A DNA stretch of 38,514 nucleotides from Gemmatimonadaceae bacterium (GTDB taxonomy: Bacteria > Gemmatimonadota > Gemmatimonadetes > Gemmatimonadales > Gemmatimonadaceae). This document shows positions 25,378-33,233 of the stretch, piece after piece. The notes under the pieces are model-generated. The model had not been told where the DNA came from. It saw only the letters and a program-made list of their open reading frames with translations, and did not search any database. Every line of letters begins with the position of its first letter. Within the stretch, counting starts at the first letter, position 1. The stretch lies in contig JACDDT010000019.1 in the NCBI GenBank assembly GCA_013816855.1, positions 1 through 38,514 of the forward strand. The letters run 5' to 3'. Made by a program: the position numbers and the translations under genes.

Positions 25378-26221
25378 TCCTGGTCCGTTTTACCGAGGCG
25401 AGCTCTTCGAGAAGTGAAGCCGGTGTTAACGATACTGAAAGCTCGGAGCCAATGAGCACGGCATCTGCCCCTATGCTTGCCGCGCGCATTACATCGTCCC
25501 GTGTACGGTAACCGCTCTCGGCAACGGCTATGCATTTCCGCGGAATTAGTGGCAGCACGTGTTGCGCAGCGTCGTCCATCTCCAGCGTTTCGAGGTTTCG
25601 GTTGTTTACTCCGATTATCGTCGCGCCGATGGAGACGGCCGTCTCGAGCTCCGCCCCATCGCGTACTTCCACGAGCGCGTAGAGGCGGCTCTCGACCGCA
25701 CACCGGAAGAGCTCCTTCAACTGCGATGGATCCATCGCGCGGGCGATGAGTAGTACGGCCGAGGCGCCGGAAGCTCTCGCCTCCAGAATCTGCAGCTCGT
25801 CAACGATGAAATCCTTGCGAAGGAGCGGGAGGGCGCACGCCGTGCGAGCGGCCACGAGATCTGCAACTTTTCCGGCGAATCGCGCGGGCTCGGTTAGAAC
25901 GGAGATGGCTGCGGCACCGCCTGCTTCATAGGCGCGGCATTGTTCTCCAACATCGAGCGCCTCATTGATCGCCCCCTTCGAAGGAGATGCGCGTTTCACC
26001 TCCGCGATCACTGCCACTGTGTCCCCCGAGAGCGCGTCGAGAAAACTCGGCGCCGGCGGGGCAGACGAGACGCCTGCGCGGAGGTCACCTGCCGACGGGC
26101 GCAGCGCTTGTGCCCGTGTTTGCGCCGCCGCGACCAGCTCCCCCAGCACGCCTCCCGGTGGCGTCCACTTTTTCGAGCCTTGCACTTCGGTGGTTCTTCG
26201 GCTTATCTTGGAATTCGGCAA
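25361..26221 (-). CDS. trpC: Indole-3-glycerol phosphate synthase
   Basis: Closes the indole ring in tryptophan synthesis. 286 residues from TTG 26221; GTG 26185 (274 residues, starting just before WTPPGGVLGEL) is equally plausible. The catalytic motif IAEVKRASPSKG, LLRKDFIVDELQI, ALVEVRDGAELE and GVNNRNLETLEMD are intact. It is the first gene of the trpCFB-HEAT-HD-trpA run. It is divergent from lexA, and its 5' end overlaps the proposed lexA promoter. No clear trpC promoter of its own was seen in the 55 bases to the lexA ATG. Confidence 0.95.
   Translation of the reverse strand: MPNSKISRRTTEVQGSKKWTPPGGVLGELVAAAQTRAQALRPSAGDLRAGVSSAPPAPSFLDALSGDTVAVIAEVKRASPSKGAINEALDVGEQCRAYEAGGAAAISVLTEPARFAGKVADLVAARTACALPLLRKDFIVDELQILEARASGASAVLLIARAMDPSQLKELFRCAVESRLYALVEVRDGAELETAVSIGATIIGVNNRNLETLEMDDAAQHVLPLIPRKCIAVAESGYRTRDDVMRAASIGADAVLIGSELSVSLTPASLLEELASVKRTRNARAN
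26180..26209 (+). promoter_or_regulatory. Candidate lexA promoter
   Basis: TTGCAC (26180-26185) and TATCTT (26204-26209) are spaced by 18 bases and each matches four of six sigma-70 consensus positions. Transcription would start near 26216, giving a leader of about 60 bases before lexA. The site lies within the first codons of the divergent trpC gene. Confidence 0.4.
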
Positions 26222-26227
26222 ATGTTC
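26213..26227 (+). promoter_or_regulatory. Candidate LexA operator, ATTC-N7-GTTC
   Basis: A direct repeat with the 11-base period of the alphaproteobacterial SOS box (GTTC-N7-GTTC), differing in one base. It sits across the predicted lexA transcription start, where autoregulation would be expected. It also overlaps the trpC TTG start, so LexA binding could affect trpC. No Gram-positive type (GAAC-N4-GTTC) or E. coli type box was found. Confidence 0.4.
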
Positions 26228-26245
26228 GGTTCCGGTGAAGTCCTA

Positions 26246-26264
26246 CCGGTTCACCCCCAACCGG
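26246..26264 (+). repeat. Hairpin in lexA leader
   Basis: CCGGTT pairs with AACCGG around a 7-base C-rich loop, 12 bases before the lexA ATG. It would form in both the lexA leader and any transcript toward trpC, and may affect ribosome access or bind protein. No ribosome binding site stands between it and the ATG. Confidence 0.35.
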
Positions 26265-26276
26265 CCGAGTTATCTA

Positions 26277-26885
26277 ATGTCGTTAACGAAACGCCAGCGT
26301 GAGATTCTGACCTACCTTGGGGAGTATTCCGAGGGAAACGGCTATGCCCCGAGCTTTGAGGAGATTGCGGCGAAGTTTAACTATAACTCGCTCGCGACGG
26401 TGCACGAACACCTCACCAACCTCGAGCGCAAAGGGTACATCAAGCGCGCATACAATGAGAGTCGTGGGATAGAGGTTCTCCCCTCTGACATCCATCCCCG
26501 CGCCACTTCGCTCCCGCTGCTTGGCTCCGTCGCCGCCGGCATGCCGATCGAGGCGATTCAGACGAATGAGATGATTGGAGTTCCCGAGGACTTCGTGCGC
26601 CGGAGCGGAAGCCACTACGTTCTGCGCGTTCGAGGGAACTCCATGATCGACGAGCAGATCAGGGATGGAGACTTCGTCATCGTTAACGAACGACACGCAG
26701 CTGACAACGGAGAGACGGTTATCGCGCTCGTCGACGGAAACTCAGCCACGGTGAAGAAGTTTTATCGTGAGCGCGATGGCCGAATCCGCCTCCAGCCCGC
26801 GAACGAAACGATGGCGCCGATCTACGTGCACGAGAACGACATTTCCATCCAGGGAGTGGTCGTCGGGGTATTGAGAAAGTGCTAG
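26277..26885 (+). CDS. lexA: SOS repressor LexA
   Basis: Repressor of the SOS DNA-damage regulon, 202 residues, the E. coli length. Winged-helix N-terminus (MSLTKRQREILTYLGEY to about 70) and S24-type autoprotease: cleavage site Ala87-Gly88 in SVAAGMPIE, nucleophile Ser122 in RGNSMIDEQI, and catalytic Lys160 in SATVKKFY. ATG 26277 is chosen; the frame stays open upstream only because it runs antisense through trpC. The gene stands alone on the plus strand between trpC and trpD of the minus strand. It has its own candidate promoter, operator and strong terminator. Confidence 0.96.
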   Translation: MSLTKRQREILTYLGEYSEGNGYAPSFEEIAAKFNYNSLATVHEHLTNLERKGYIKRAYNESRGIEVLPSDIHPRATSLPLLGSVAAGMPIEAIQTNEMIGVPEDFVRRSGSHYVLRVRGNSMIDEQIRDGDFVIVNERHAADNGETVIALVDGNSATVKKFYRERDGRIRLQPANETMAPIYVHENDISIQGVVVGVLRKC

Positions 26886-26913
26886 AGGAGTGAAGCGCTA
26901 AGTCTTTCCTTGA

Positions 26914-27951
26914 TCACGTCTTGGCATAGGCGCTCCGGAGCTTCTGGAGCGCCTTTTTTGCGCTGCCGGTTTCGATTGACCGCGAGGCAAGAGCGACAGC
27001 GTCGGCGAACGTCTTCTCGGCGCCGCCGACGTAGATCGCTCCCGCGGCGTTGAGGACGACAGCAGCCCGAGCGGCTTCCCTTCCCTTGTTGTCGAATATC
27101 TCCTCGATAATCCTGGCATTCTCTTCGGAGCTTCCGCCGGCAAGATCCGACTCCTTACCGCCCCCGAGTCCGAAACTCCTCGGCTCGATAGTCCACTCCG
27201 TAGTCTTCCCGCCGCCAACCTCGAGCACCTGGGTCGTGCCAAGCGGAGAAATCTCGTCCAAGCCGGGCTCTCCGTGAACGACCAGGGCGTGCTTGGTGCC
27301 GAGCGAGAGGAGCGCATCAGCGAGTATCGGGGCGCGGTCGAAGTCCGAGACGCCGACCACTTGCTTCCCCGCCCTTGCCGGGTTGGCGAGCGGGCCGACG
27401 ATGTTCATAACGGTAGGAATGGCGAGCTCGCGCCGAACCGGACCCACGTGACGCATGGCCGGGTGCATCAGCGGGGCGAACATGAAAACCATTCCGGTGT
27501 CCTCGAGCGCCTTCTCCATAACCTCGATCGGAACCTCGATCTCGATACCGAGCGCCTGCAGAACGTCCGCGCTGCCGCAGCGAGTGGTGAACGATCGATT
27601 TCCGTGCTTCGCGATGCGCACGCCGGCGCCCGCAGCGACGAAAGCCGCAGCGGTCGAGATGTTGAAGGTCGGGACAGTTCCCCCGCCGGTGCCGCACGTG
27701 TCGACGAGCGAGTCGGGATCCCTCGCGGGAAGGACGACCATCGCTCGACGAAGCGCGCGCACCACACCCGCTACCATTTCCGAGGTTTCACCGACGGCCC
27801 GCATCGCGGCGAGCAGCGCCGCAACCTGCACCTCGGTGCCCTGCCCCCGCATGATGACGTCGAACGCTTCTTCCGTATTCGCCGAGGTAAGAGGCTGATG
27901 CGCAGCCAACTTTTGAATCGCGCCGTTCAGCGCATTCGCCGCCGGCTGCAT
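26914..27951 (-). CDS. trpD: Anthranilate phosphoribosyltransferase
   Basis: Second step of tryptophan synthesis, joining anthranilate to phosphoribosyl pyrophosphate. 345 residues with the glycine-rich PRPP loop DTCGTGGGTVPTFNIST, then KHGNRSFTTRCGSADVLQALG (Phe replaces the usual Val/Ser), FAPLMHPAMRHVGPVRREL and GPLANPARAGKQVVGV. ATG 27951 directly follows the TAG of the GAF/coiled-coil gene. trpE and trpG are not in the window. lexA separates it from trpC, so trpC needs either its own promoter or readthrough antisense to lexA. Confidence 0.96.
   Translation of the reverse strand: MQPAANALNGAIQKLAAHQPLTSANTEEAFDVIMRGQGTEVQVAALLAAMRAVGETSEMVAGVVRALRRAMVVLPARDPDSLVDTCGTGGGTVPTFNISTAAAFVAAGAGVRIAKHGNRSFTTRCGSADVLQALGIEIEVPIEVMEKALEDTGMVFMFAPLMHPAMRHVGPVRRELAIPTVMNIVGPLANPARAGKQVVGVSDFDRAPILADALLSLGTKHALVVHGEPGLDEISPLGTTQVLEVGGGKTTEWTIEPRSFGLGGGKESDLAGGSSEENARIIEEIFDNKGREAARAAVVLNAAGAIYVGGAEKTFADAVALASRSIETGSAKKALQKLRSAYAKT
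26929..26959 (+). terminator. Rho-independent terminator of lexA, inside trpD
   Basis: GGCGCTCC and GGAGCGCC form a perfect 8-bp GC-rich stem with a 9-base loop, directly followed by six T. It lies 43 bases after the lexA stop. The whole element is inside the last 16 codons of trpD, where the opposite strand encodes KKALQKLRSA. On the minus strand the hairpin is preceded, not followed, by the homopolymer run, so it should not stop trpD transcription. Confidence 0.9.
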
Positions 27952-28863
27952 CTACTGCGCCTCGGCTGACGGAGTCGAGCTGACTACCGCCAACAGGTCT
28001 TCGACGAGCTTGTGCGAGTCGCCCGCTGAGCTGTCACGCAGCATCCGCTCGACACGGTAAAGAAGATTCCGCTGCTGCGTGATTGCTTCATTCTGCTCAT
28101 ACAGCTGGCGATGTGCCTTCTCCAGCCGCCCGACGGCGGATTCGACCTGTTCCTCGACAGCGCCGAGGCGCTGAGCAGTGGCTCGCGCATCGACGCGCGC
28201 CTTCTCAGCGGCTGCCTCCAGCTCTGCGATCCGTTTTTCTGATTCGGTCTCGTCGCCGCTCGCGGCGGCCCGTGCGAGCGCTAGCTTCCGTTCGAGATCG
28301 GCGATGATGCGTGAATGCTCTTCATGGAGCTGACGGGTCAACTGCTCGAGGCGCGTCGTCGCCTCGATGCGGGCCTCACGCTCCGAGACCCTTTCAAAGG
28401 CAAGTGCGAAGAGATCGACGGCGGGCGAAATCCTCTCGGATACTCGCGCCCCGAATACACGCTTGGGCTCCTGCAATGCCACGATCCCGGCTAGCTCCCC
28501 GTCAAGCGTACACCCGCGAAGTAGAAACGCGCCGCTTTCCTGTGCGGCGGGAAAGCCGAGTAGCTTCATGTAGTCGTCGGATTGCGCCCCGAGATCGGAG
28601 AATTGCTTCGACAAAAGCAGCGCTTTTCGAATGGGCCCGGGGAAATGATCGAGTGACACGCCAAGCTCGGAAGCCTTCGGGATACCGTCTACGATGGACG
28701 TGCGACGACAAAGCACCGCACGCTGCTGATCGTACTCGAACACAGCCAGCTGGGCAGCGCGATCGACCTCGGCGAGCTCCTGCGCGAGCGCCGACAGCGC
28801 TTCAGGCAGAGAGCGGGCAGCGCTAAGTACCGCGGACAATCCGGCGAGGGTGCGTGATGCCAT
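27952..28863 (-). CDS. GAF-like/coiled-coil protein of unknown function
   Basis: 303 residues. The N-terminal half (about 5-155) has GAF-like features, ending with a strand pattern GAFLLRGCTLDGELAGIVAL and VDLFALAFERV. From about 160 to 275 there is a long charged coiled coil (for example LEQLTRQLHEEHSRIIADL and RIAELEAAAEKARVDA). The C-terminus is short and Ser-rich. No catalytic, DNA-binding or membrane segment is visible. It ends with TAG immediately before the trpD ATG, so the two are probably cotranscribed. A sensor or scaffold role is inference. Confidence 0.65.
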   Translation of the reverse strand: MASRTLAGLSAVLSAARSLPEALSALAQELAEVDRAAQLAVFEYDQQRAVLCRRTSIVDGIPKASELGVSLDHFPGPIRKALLLSKQFSDLGAQSDDYMKLLGFPAAQESGAFLLRGCTLDGELAGIVALQEPKRVFGARVSERISPAVDLFALAFERVSEREARIEATTRLEQLTRQLHEEHSRIIADLERKLALARAAASGDETESEKRIAELEAAAEKARVDARATAQRLGAVEEQVESAVGRLEKAHRQLYEQNEAITQQRNLLYRVERMLRDSSAGDSHKLVEDLLAVVSSTPSAEAQ

Positions 28864-28883
28864 GAAAGCAGGTGGGCTGAGGC

Positions 28884-28904
28884 GATGCGGACAGGCGTCG
28901 CATC
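28884..28904. repeat. Inverted repeat upstream of the GAF gene
   Basis: GATGCG and CGCATC are separated by nine bases, 20 bases upstream of the minus-strand ATG at 28863. It could be an operator or a leader hairpin of the GAF-trpD transcript. No regulator is implied. Confidence 0.3.
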
Positions 28905-28953
28905 TTCATCACTTGCGCTGGGAAAGTCAATCATCGGCAACGCTTTGCGTTCC

Positions 28954-28981
28954 TTGACACCCCCTCTGTCGAGGATAATTT
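28954..28981 (+). promoter_or_regulatory. Candidate truA promoter, possibly leaderless
   Basis: A perfect TTGACA (28954-28959) is followed after 16 bases by TAATTT (28976-28981); GATAAT at 28974-28979 is a better -10 match but at only 14 bases. With the first choice transcription would start at or next to the truA ATG at 28988. GAGG 13 bases before the ATG is a distant Shine-Dalgarno candidate if the transcript is longer. Confidence 0.45.
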
Positions 28982-28987
28982 CTCGCT

Positions 28988-29764
28988 ATGCCGTCACGCA
29001 GCATTCAGCTTGTGTTGCATTACGACGGATCACGCTTCTCGGGATGGCAGCGCCAGCCGGCGGACCGCACTGTTCAGGGCGTGATGGAAGCGGCGATAAG
29101 CAGAATCTGCAACGAGCCGGTAACGGTGGTCGGCGCAGGAAGAACAGATGCTGGGGTTCACGCGCGCGGGCAGGCGGCGGGCGTGAGGGTGCCGGATAAA
29201 TGGCGTGCAGGCGACCTTCGCCGCGCCATAAACGCGATTTTACCGGAAGACGTATGGGTGCGCTCCGCGTTCGAGATGCGTGACGATTTTCATCCGCGCT
29301 ACAGCGCGACTTCGCGCACATACCGGTACTTCGTCGCCACCGACGCCGAGGCCTCGTCTCCCTTCCGCTCACGCACCGAGCTCGCGTGGCATCGTCTTCT
29401 CGAGGTGGAGCTACTGAGTGACGCGGCGGCGCGCGTGCGAGGCGACCATTCGTTTCGCGGATTCGCCGTTAAAGGAACCGCGCCGGAAGACGACAATCAC
29501 CGGTGCACCGTGAGCCGGGCGGAATGGTCAAACCGCGAAGGCGGACTGCAGTTCGAAATTCAGGCGAACCGCTTTCTGCATCACATGGTGCGATTCCTCG
29601 TCGGAACGATGCTCGACATCGGCAGCCGGAAGCGCGGCGTCAACGACATCGCCACCATTCTCGAGAGCGAGGACAATTCGCTAGTCTCACCTCCCGCGCC
29701 CGCACACGCCCTCTATCTCGAGCGTGTCGAATATCCTTCCGAACTTTATCTGGACCCAAAATGA
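28988..29764 (+). CDS. truA: tRNA pseudouridine(38-40) synthase
   Basis: Forms pseudouridine at positions 38-40 of the anticodon arm, 258 residues. Catalytic Asp54 is in AGRTDAGVHARGQ; LHYDGSRFSGWQRQP at the N-terminus and FLHHMVRFLVGTMLDIG near the C-terminus are family hallmarks. ATG 28988 begins the long plus-strand run. Its TGA overlaps the next gene's ATG (ATGA at 29761-29764). Confidence 0.96.
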   Translation: MPSRSIQLVLHYDGSRFSGWQRQPADRTVQGVMEAAISRICNEPVTVVGAGRTDAGVHARGQAAGVRVPDKWRAGDLRRAINAILPEDVWVRSAFEMRDDFHPRYSATSRTYRYFVATDAEASSPFRSRTELAWHRLLEVELLSDAAARVRGDHSFRGFAVKGTAPEDDNHRCTVSRAEWSNREGGLQFEIQANRFLHHMVRFLVGTMLDIGSRKRGVNDIATILESEDNSLVSPPAPAHALYLERVEYPSELYLDPK

Positions 29765-30426
29765 ACATTTACCTCGAGAGCGTTGATCTCGATGAGATAC
29801 AGAAAGCCGCGGCTTCGGGAATTGCCGATGGCATTGCTTTCTCCCACGCAACTCTCTCTGCGGACGCACCGGACGCCGACGCGAATGAGCGGCTGGCGGA
29901 GATCGCACGCGCATTTGCCCTTCCCGTGTGTGCCGCCGTCGGCTCGGTGAGCAGCGGAGATATCTATCGCGAAGGGCGCGAGTTGGCGAAGCTCTCCGAC
30001 CACATCATCGTCGAAGTGCCCCTCATAGAGGACGCGCTGGACCCGATGCACCGGCTCAATGCGGAAGGCGTCACGGTGTGCGCGGCGTTCGTATACACGG
30101 GGGCGCAGGCGCTGCTTGCGGCAAAGGCTGGAGCGTCCATCGTCCGGGTGATGGTCGACGACCTGGATGCGCACGGGCAATCCGGCAGTGGCGCGCTCTC
30201 CGAGATAAAAACAATTCTCGAATCGGCCGGCGAGGAATGCGACGTAATGGTGGGATCACCTTCGAACGCAAGCCAGTTCTCCGAAGCAGTGCTCTCGGGT
30301 GCCGATATTGTTTGCGTTAAGCCAAGCGTTCTTCATTCCCTCATCACTCACCCGCTTACCGATCGAGGAGTGGACAAGTTCCTGAACGAGCTGTCGAAGC
30401 GTCCGAGAGGGCGGACACAATCCTGA
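29761..30426 (+). CDS. Transaldolase/FSA-like protein lacking the Schiff-base lysine
   Basis: 221 residues, the size of E. coli fructose-6-phosphate aldolase (220), and alignable to it by eye along its length. Examples are MNIYLESVDL at the start, VEVPLIEDAL, AGASIVRVMVDDLDAHGQSG and HPLTDRGVDKFLNEL. The lysine that forms the Schiff base (Lys85 in FSA, VVKVP) is Glu85 here (IIVEVP). The TTNPS-like motif reads AFSHAT, and Asp6 is Glu6. Ordinary aldolase chemistry is therefore unlikely; a non-catalytic or altered role is inferred. It overlaps truA by four bases and the HtrA gene by one, so it is part of the same run. A longer frame starting at 29503 only re-reads truA. Confidence 0.85.
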   Translation: MNIYLESVDLDEIQKAAASGIADGIAFSHATLSADAPDADANERLAEIARAFALPVCAAVGSVSSGDIYREGRELAKLSDHIIVEVPLIEDALDPMHRLNAEGVTVCAAFVYTGAQALLAAKAGASIVRVMVDDLDAHGQSGSGALSEIKTILESAGEECDVMVGSPSNASQFSEAVLSGADIVCVKPSVLHSLITHPLTDRGVDKFLNELSKRPRGRTQS

Positions 30427-31802
30427 TGAGATTCGGTATCGCGCTTCTCTCCGCAGCGACGATCGTTGCCTGCGAGGGCACGCCGTCCGCGTCTTCCGCC
30501 CAAACTCTCCCCAGCTCCGAGGCGATCTCGGCTTCGCGGCGCACCGCTATCACGGACGCCGTTGCGCGCGTCGCGCCGTCCGTCGTCACAGTGCAGACGG
30601 AAGTAATCGAGCGTGTTGCAGCCGACGTATTCGAGCAATTCTTCGGCGGACGGTCTGGCCAGCGCGCGGCGGCAGGCCTCGGCTCGGGTTTCATCATTCG
30701 CTCCGACGGAACGATCGTCACCAACGCGCACGTCATCAGCGGCGCCTCGAAGATTTCCGTCGCCCTCCGCGACGGCACCACCTACCCCGCGAAACTCCTC
30801 GGGTCGGACGAAGCGAACGACTTAGCCGTGATCAAGATCGATGCGAAGAATCTTCCCGTCGCTCCCCTCGGCAGCTCTTCCAAACTCATCGTCGGAGAAT
30901 GGGCGATCGCCATCGGCAATCCTTACGGATTTTTGCTCGCGAACTCGGAGCCGAGCGTAACCGCTGGCGTCGTTAGTGGCACGGGACGGAATCTCGCAAC
31001 CGAGAGCGAAGGCGCCGGCGTCTACGTGGATATGATTCAGACCGATGCCTCGATCAATCCGGGGAACTCCGGTGGACCGCTGGTCAACGCAGCAGGCGAA
31101 GTGATCGGAGTGAACAGCTCGATCTTCTCGCCCAGCGGCGGGTCGATTGGGCTCGGCTTCGCGATTCCGATCAACCGCGCGAAGCGGGTGGCGGACGATC
31201 TGCTGGCCCACGGCGTCGTGCGGCGGCCCTGGATCGGGATTCAACCACAGCTTACGGCGCGCAACACAAGCAGCGGCCCAAGTGCCGGCGTTACTGTCGC
31301 CTCGGTTGTGCCCGGCTCCCCTGCGGCCCGGGCAGGAATTCGCGCCGGCGACGTTCTCGTTCGTTCACGTGAGCGCGTGCTGCATAACGCGTACGATTGG
31401 TTCGCCGAGCTTCTAGAGCTTCGCGTGGGTGAGCGCGTCAACCTTACGGTTCGCCGCAACGGGCATGACATGCCGATGCAAGTCTCGGTAGAAGATCTGC
31501 CCGACGTCAATGCGCCCCGGGTAACGGTGCTCAGCGAGCTCGAGCTCCTCTCGGTTACGCCGGCGATCAGGGGCGAGCGGCAAATCAGGAGCACGCAGGG
31601 CGCGCTCGTTGGGAAAGTCACCGATAGGATAAGAACACAAATTGGGCTCGAGCCCGGCGACGTCATCGTTCAGATCAACCGCACTCCGGTCACCGACGCA
31701 CCATCGGTGGAACGAATTCTGAATGCGTACGGACGCGGCATCATCAGACTTTATTTCGAGCGCGGCGGGCAGATTTACTCCACTGAATTCGGACTGCAGT
31801 AA
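30426..31802 (+). CDS. HtrA/DegP-type serine protease, predicted lipoprotein
   Basis: Envelope quality-control protease, 458 residues. A short signal sequence ends in the lipobox-like TIVAC (Cys16), so membrane anchoring by lipid is predicted. The catalytic triad is His102 (VTNAHVI), Asp132 (NDLAVIK) and Ser215 (NPGNSGGPLV). Two PDZ domains follow: PDZ1 at about 265-345 (VVPGSPAARAGIRAGDVLV) and a shorter PDZ2 at about 385-458 (QIGLEPGDVIVQINRTPV). ATG 30426 overlaps the stop of the transaldolase-like gene. purB follows after three bases, so the protease is likely cotranscribed with purine genes. Confidence 0.93.
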   Translation: MRFGIALLSAATIVACEGTPSASSAQTLPSSEAISASRRTAITDAVARVAPSVVTVQTEVIERVAADVFEQFFGGRSGQRAAAGLGSGFIIRSDGTIVTNAHVISGASKISVALRDGTTYPAKLLGSDEANDLAVIKIDAKNLPVAPLGSSSKLIVGEWAIAIGNPYGFLLANSEPSVTAGVVSGTGRNLATESEGAGVYVDMIQTDASINPGNSGGPLVNAAGEVIGVNSSIFSPSGGSIGLGFAIPINRAKRVADDLLAHGVVRRPWIGIQPQLTARNTSSGPSAGVTVASVVPGSPAARAGIRAGDVLVRSRERVLHNAYDWFAELLELRVGERVNLTVRRNGHDMPMQVSVEDLPDVNAPRVTVLSELELLSVTPAIRGERQIRSTQGALVGKVTDRIRTQIGLEPGDVIVQINRTPVTDAPSVERILNAYGRGIIRLYFERGGQIYSTEFGLQ

Positions 31803-31805
31803 CCC

Positions 31806-33233
31806 GTGACCGAGACTTATAGCTCCCCTCTCGTCGAGCGCTACGCATCGGAAGCGATGCTCGCCCTGTGGTCTCCGCAAACGCGGTACAGTCTCTGGCG
31901 GAGCCTCTGGCTCGCTCTCGCCGAAGCCGAGCGCGATCTCGGTGTAGCGATCCCGGAGAGCGCCCTCAAGCAAATGAAGTCCAAAGTCGACGACATCGAT
32001 TTTGCTTCTGTCGCATCCTACGAAAAGAAGCTGCGCCACGACGTGATGGCTCACGTTCACGCTTTCGGTGACGTCGCGCCCGACGCGCGGCCATTCATTC
32101 ACCTCGGCGCGACGAGCGCGTTCGTCACGGACAACGCCGATCTCATTCTCATGAGGCGCGCGTTGTGGCTGCTGCGCGATCGCGTGACGGAAGTATTGCG
32201 ATCGCTCGCTGATTTCGCGCTTCAATGGCGGGCAGAGCCGACACTGGGATACACGCATCTTCAGCCCGCGCAGCTAACAACCGTTGGGAAGCGCGCAACG
32301 CTGTGGATGCAGGATTTGGTGCTGGATCTCAAAGACATCGATTACCGTCTCGAGACGCTGCCCTTTAGAGGAGTGAAAGGCACGACGGGAACGCAGGCGA
32401 GCTTTCTCGAGATTTTCGAAGGCGATCACGCCAAAGTTCGAAAGCTCGACGCGATGGTCACGGAGAAGATGGGATTCAGCTCGCATCTCGCGGTTACCGG
32501 GCAGACGTATTCGCGAAAGCTGGACGCGGGCATTCTTGGTGTGGTTGCCGGCGTCGCGAGCTCTGCGGCGAAATTCAGTGGTGACATTCGCATGCTCCAG
32601 TCGTTCGGCGAGATCGAAGAGCCCTTCGACAAATCGCAGATCGGCTCGTCAGCGATGGCGTATAAGCGGAATCCAATGAGATCGGAGCGGATCGCTTCCC
32701 TGACGCGATTCGTGCTTTCGTTGGAGCCAAACGCGAACCAGACACACTCCGTTCAGTTCCTGGAGAGGACTCTCGACGATAGTGCGAACCGCCGCCTGGT
32801 CATACCCGAAGCATTCCTCGCTACCGACGCAATACTGCTTCTAATGCTGAACGTGGCTTCGGGGCTGAGCGTGAACCGCGAGGTGATAAAGCGCCGTGTC
32901 GCCGACGAGCTGCCGTTCATGGCGACAGAGAAGCTGATCATGCGAGCGGTCCGCGCAGGGGGCGACCGCCAGGATGCGCATGAGACAATCCGCCGACACA
33001 GCATGGAAACTGTAAAGGCGATGCGTGAATCCGGAAAGCCGAACGATCTGCTTGACCGCCTCGCGTCGGACAAATCACTTGGAGTATCAAGCGGCGAATT
33101 GAAAAAGGAGCTCGCCGCTGAAAGGTTCACTGGCCGAGCGGCAGAGCAGGTCGATGAATTCTTGACAGAAGTTGTTACTCCGCTTCTAAGCCAGAAGCGC
33201 GCAAGAGTGTCCGCCGAAGACCTGCGAGTCTGA
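31806..33233 (+). CDS. purB: Adenylosuccinate lyase, human-type
   Basis: Cleaves SAICAR and adenylosuccinate, releasing fumarate, in purine synthesis. 475 residues from GTG 31806. The fumarase/ASL signature is [15 protein letters not shown] (Ala where most enzymes have Pro), and [14 protein letters not shown] is present. By eye the whole chain follows human ADSL rather than the 430-residue B. subtilis form: the start [54 protein letters not shown] and [11 protein letters not shown]. It overlaps purC by one base (TGATG). Confidence 0.95.
   Translation: MTETYSSPLVERYASEAMLALWSPQTRYSLWRSLWLALAEAERDLGVAIPESALKQMKSKVDDIDFASVASYEKKLRHDVMAHVHAFGDVAPDARPFIHLGATSAFVTDNADLILMRRALWLLRDRVTEVLRSLADFALQWRAEPTLGYTHLQPAQLTTVGKRATLWMQDLVLDLKDIDYRLETLPFRGVKGTTGTQASFLEIFEGDHAKVRKLDAMVTEKMGFSSHLAVTGQTYSRKLDAGILGVVAGVASSAAKFSGDIRMLQSFGEIEEPFDKSQIGSSAMAYKRNPMRSERIASLTRFVLSLEPNANQTHSVQFLERTLDDSANRRLVIPEAFLATDAILLLMLNVASGLSVNREVIKRRVADELPFMATEKLIMRAVRAGGDRQDAHETIRRHSMETVKAMRESGKPNDLLDRLASDKSLGVSSGELKKELAAERFTGRAAEQVDEFLTEVVTPLLSQKRARVSAEDLRV

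Noticed and set aside
25965-26276. N-terminal extension of LexA by 104 residues
   Set aside because: It runs antisense through trpC; the LexA family start is at 26277.
28689-28940. 83-codon minus-strand frame upstream of and inside the GAF gene
   Set aside because: Different frame from the GAF/coiled-coil protein, with no protein-like pattern; probably chance.
29503-29760. N-terminal extension of the transaldolase-like protein
   Set aside because: It reads truA out of frame; ATG 29761 begins exactly at the family N-terminus.
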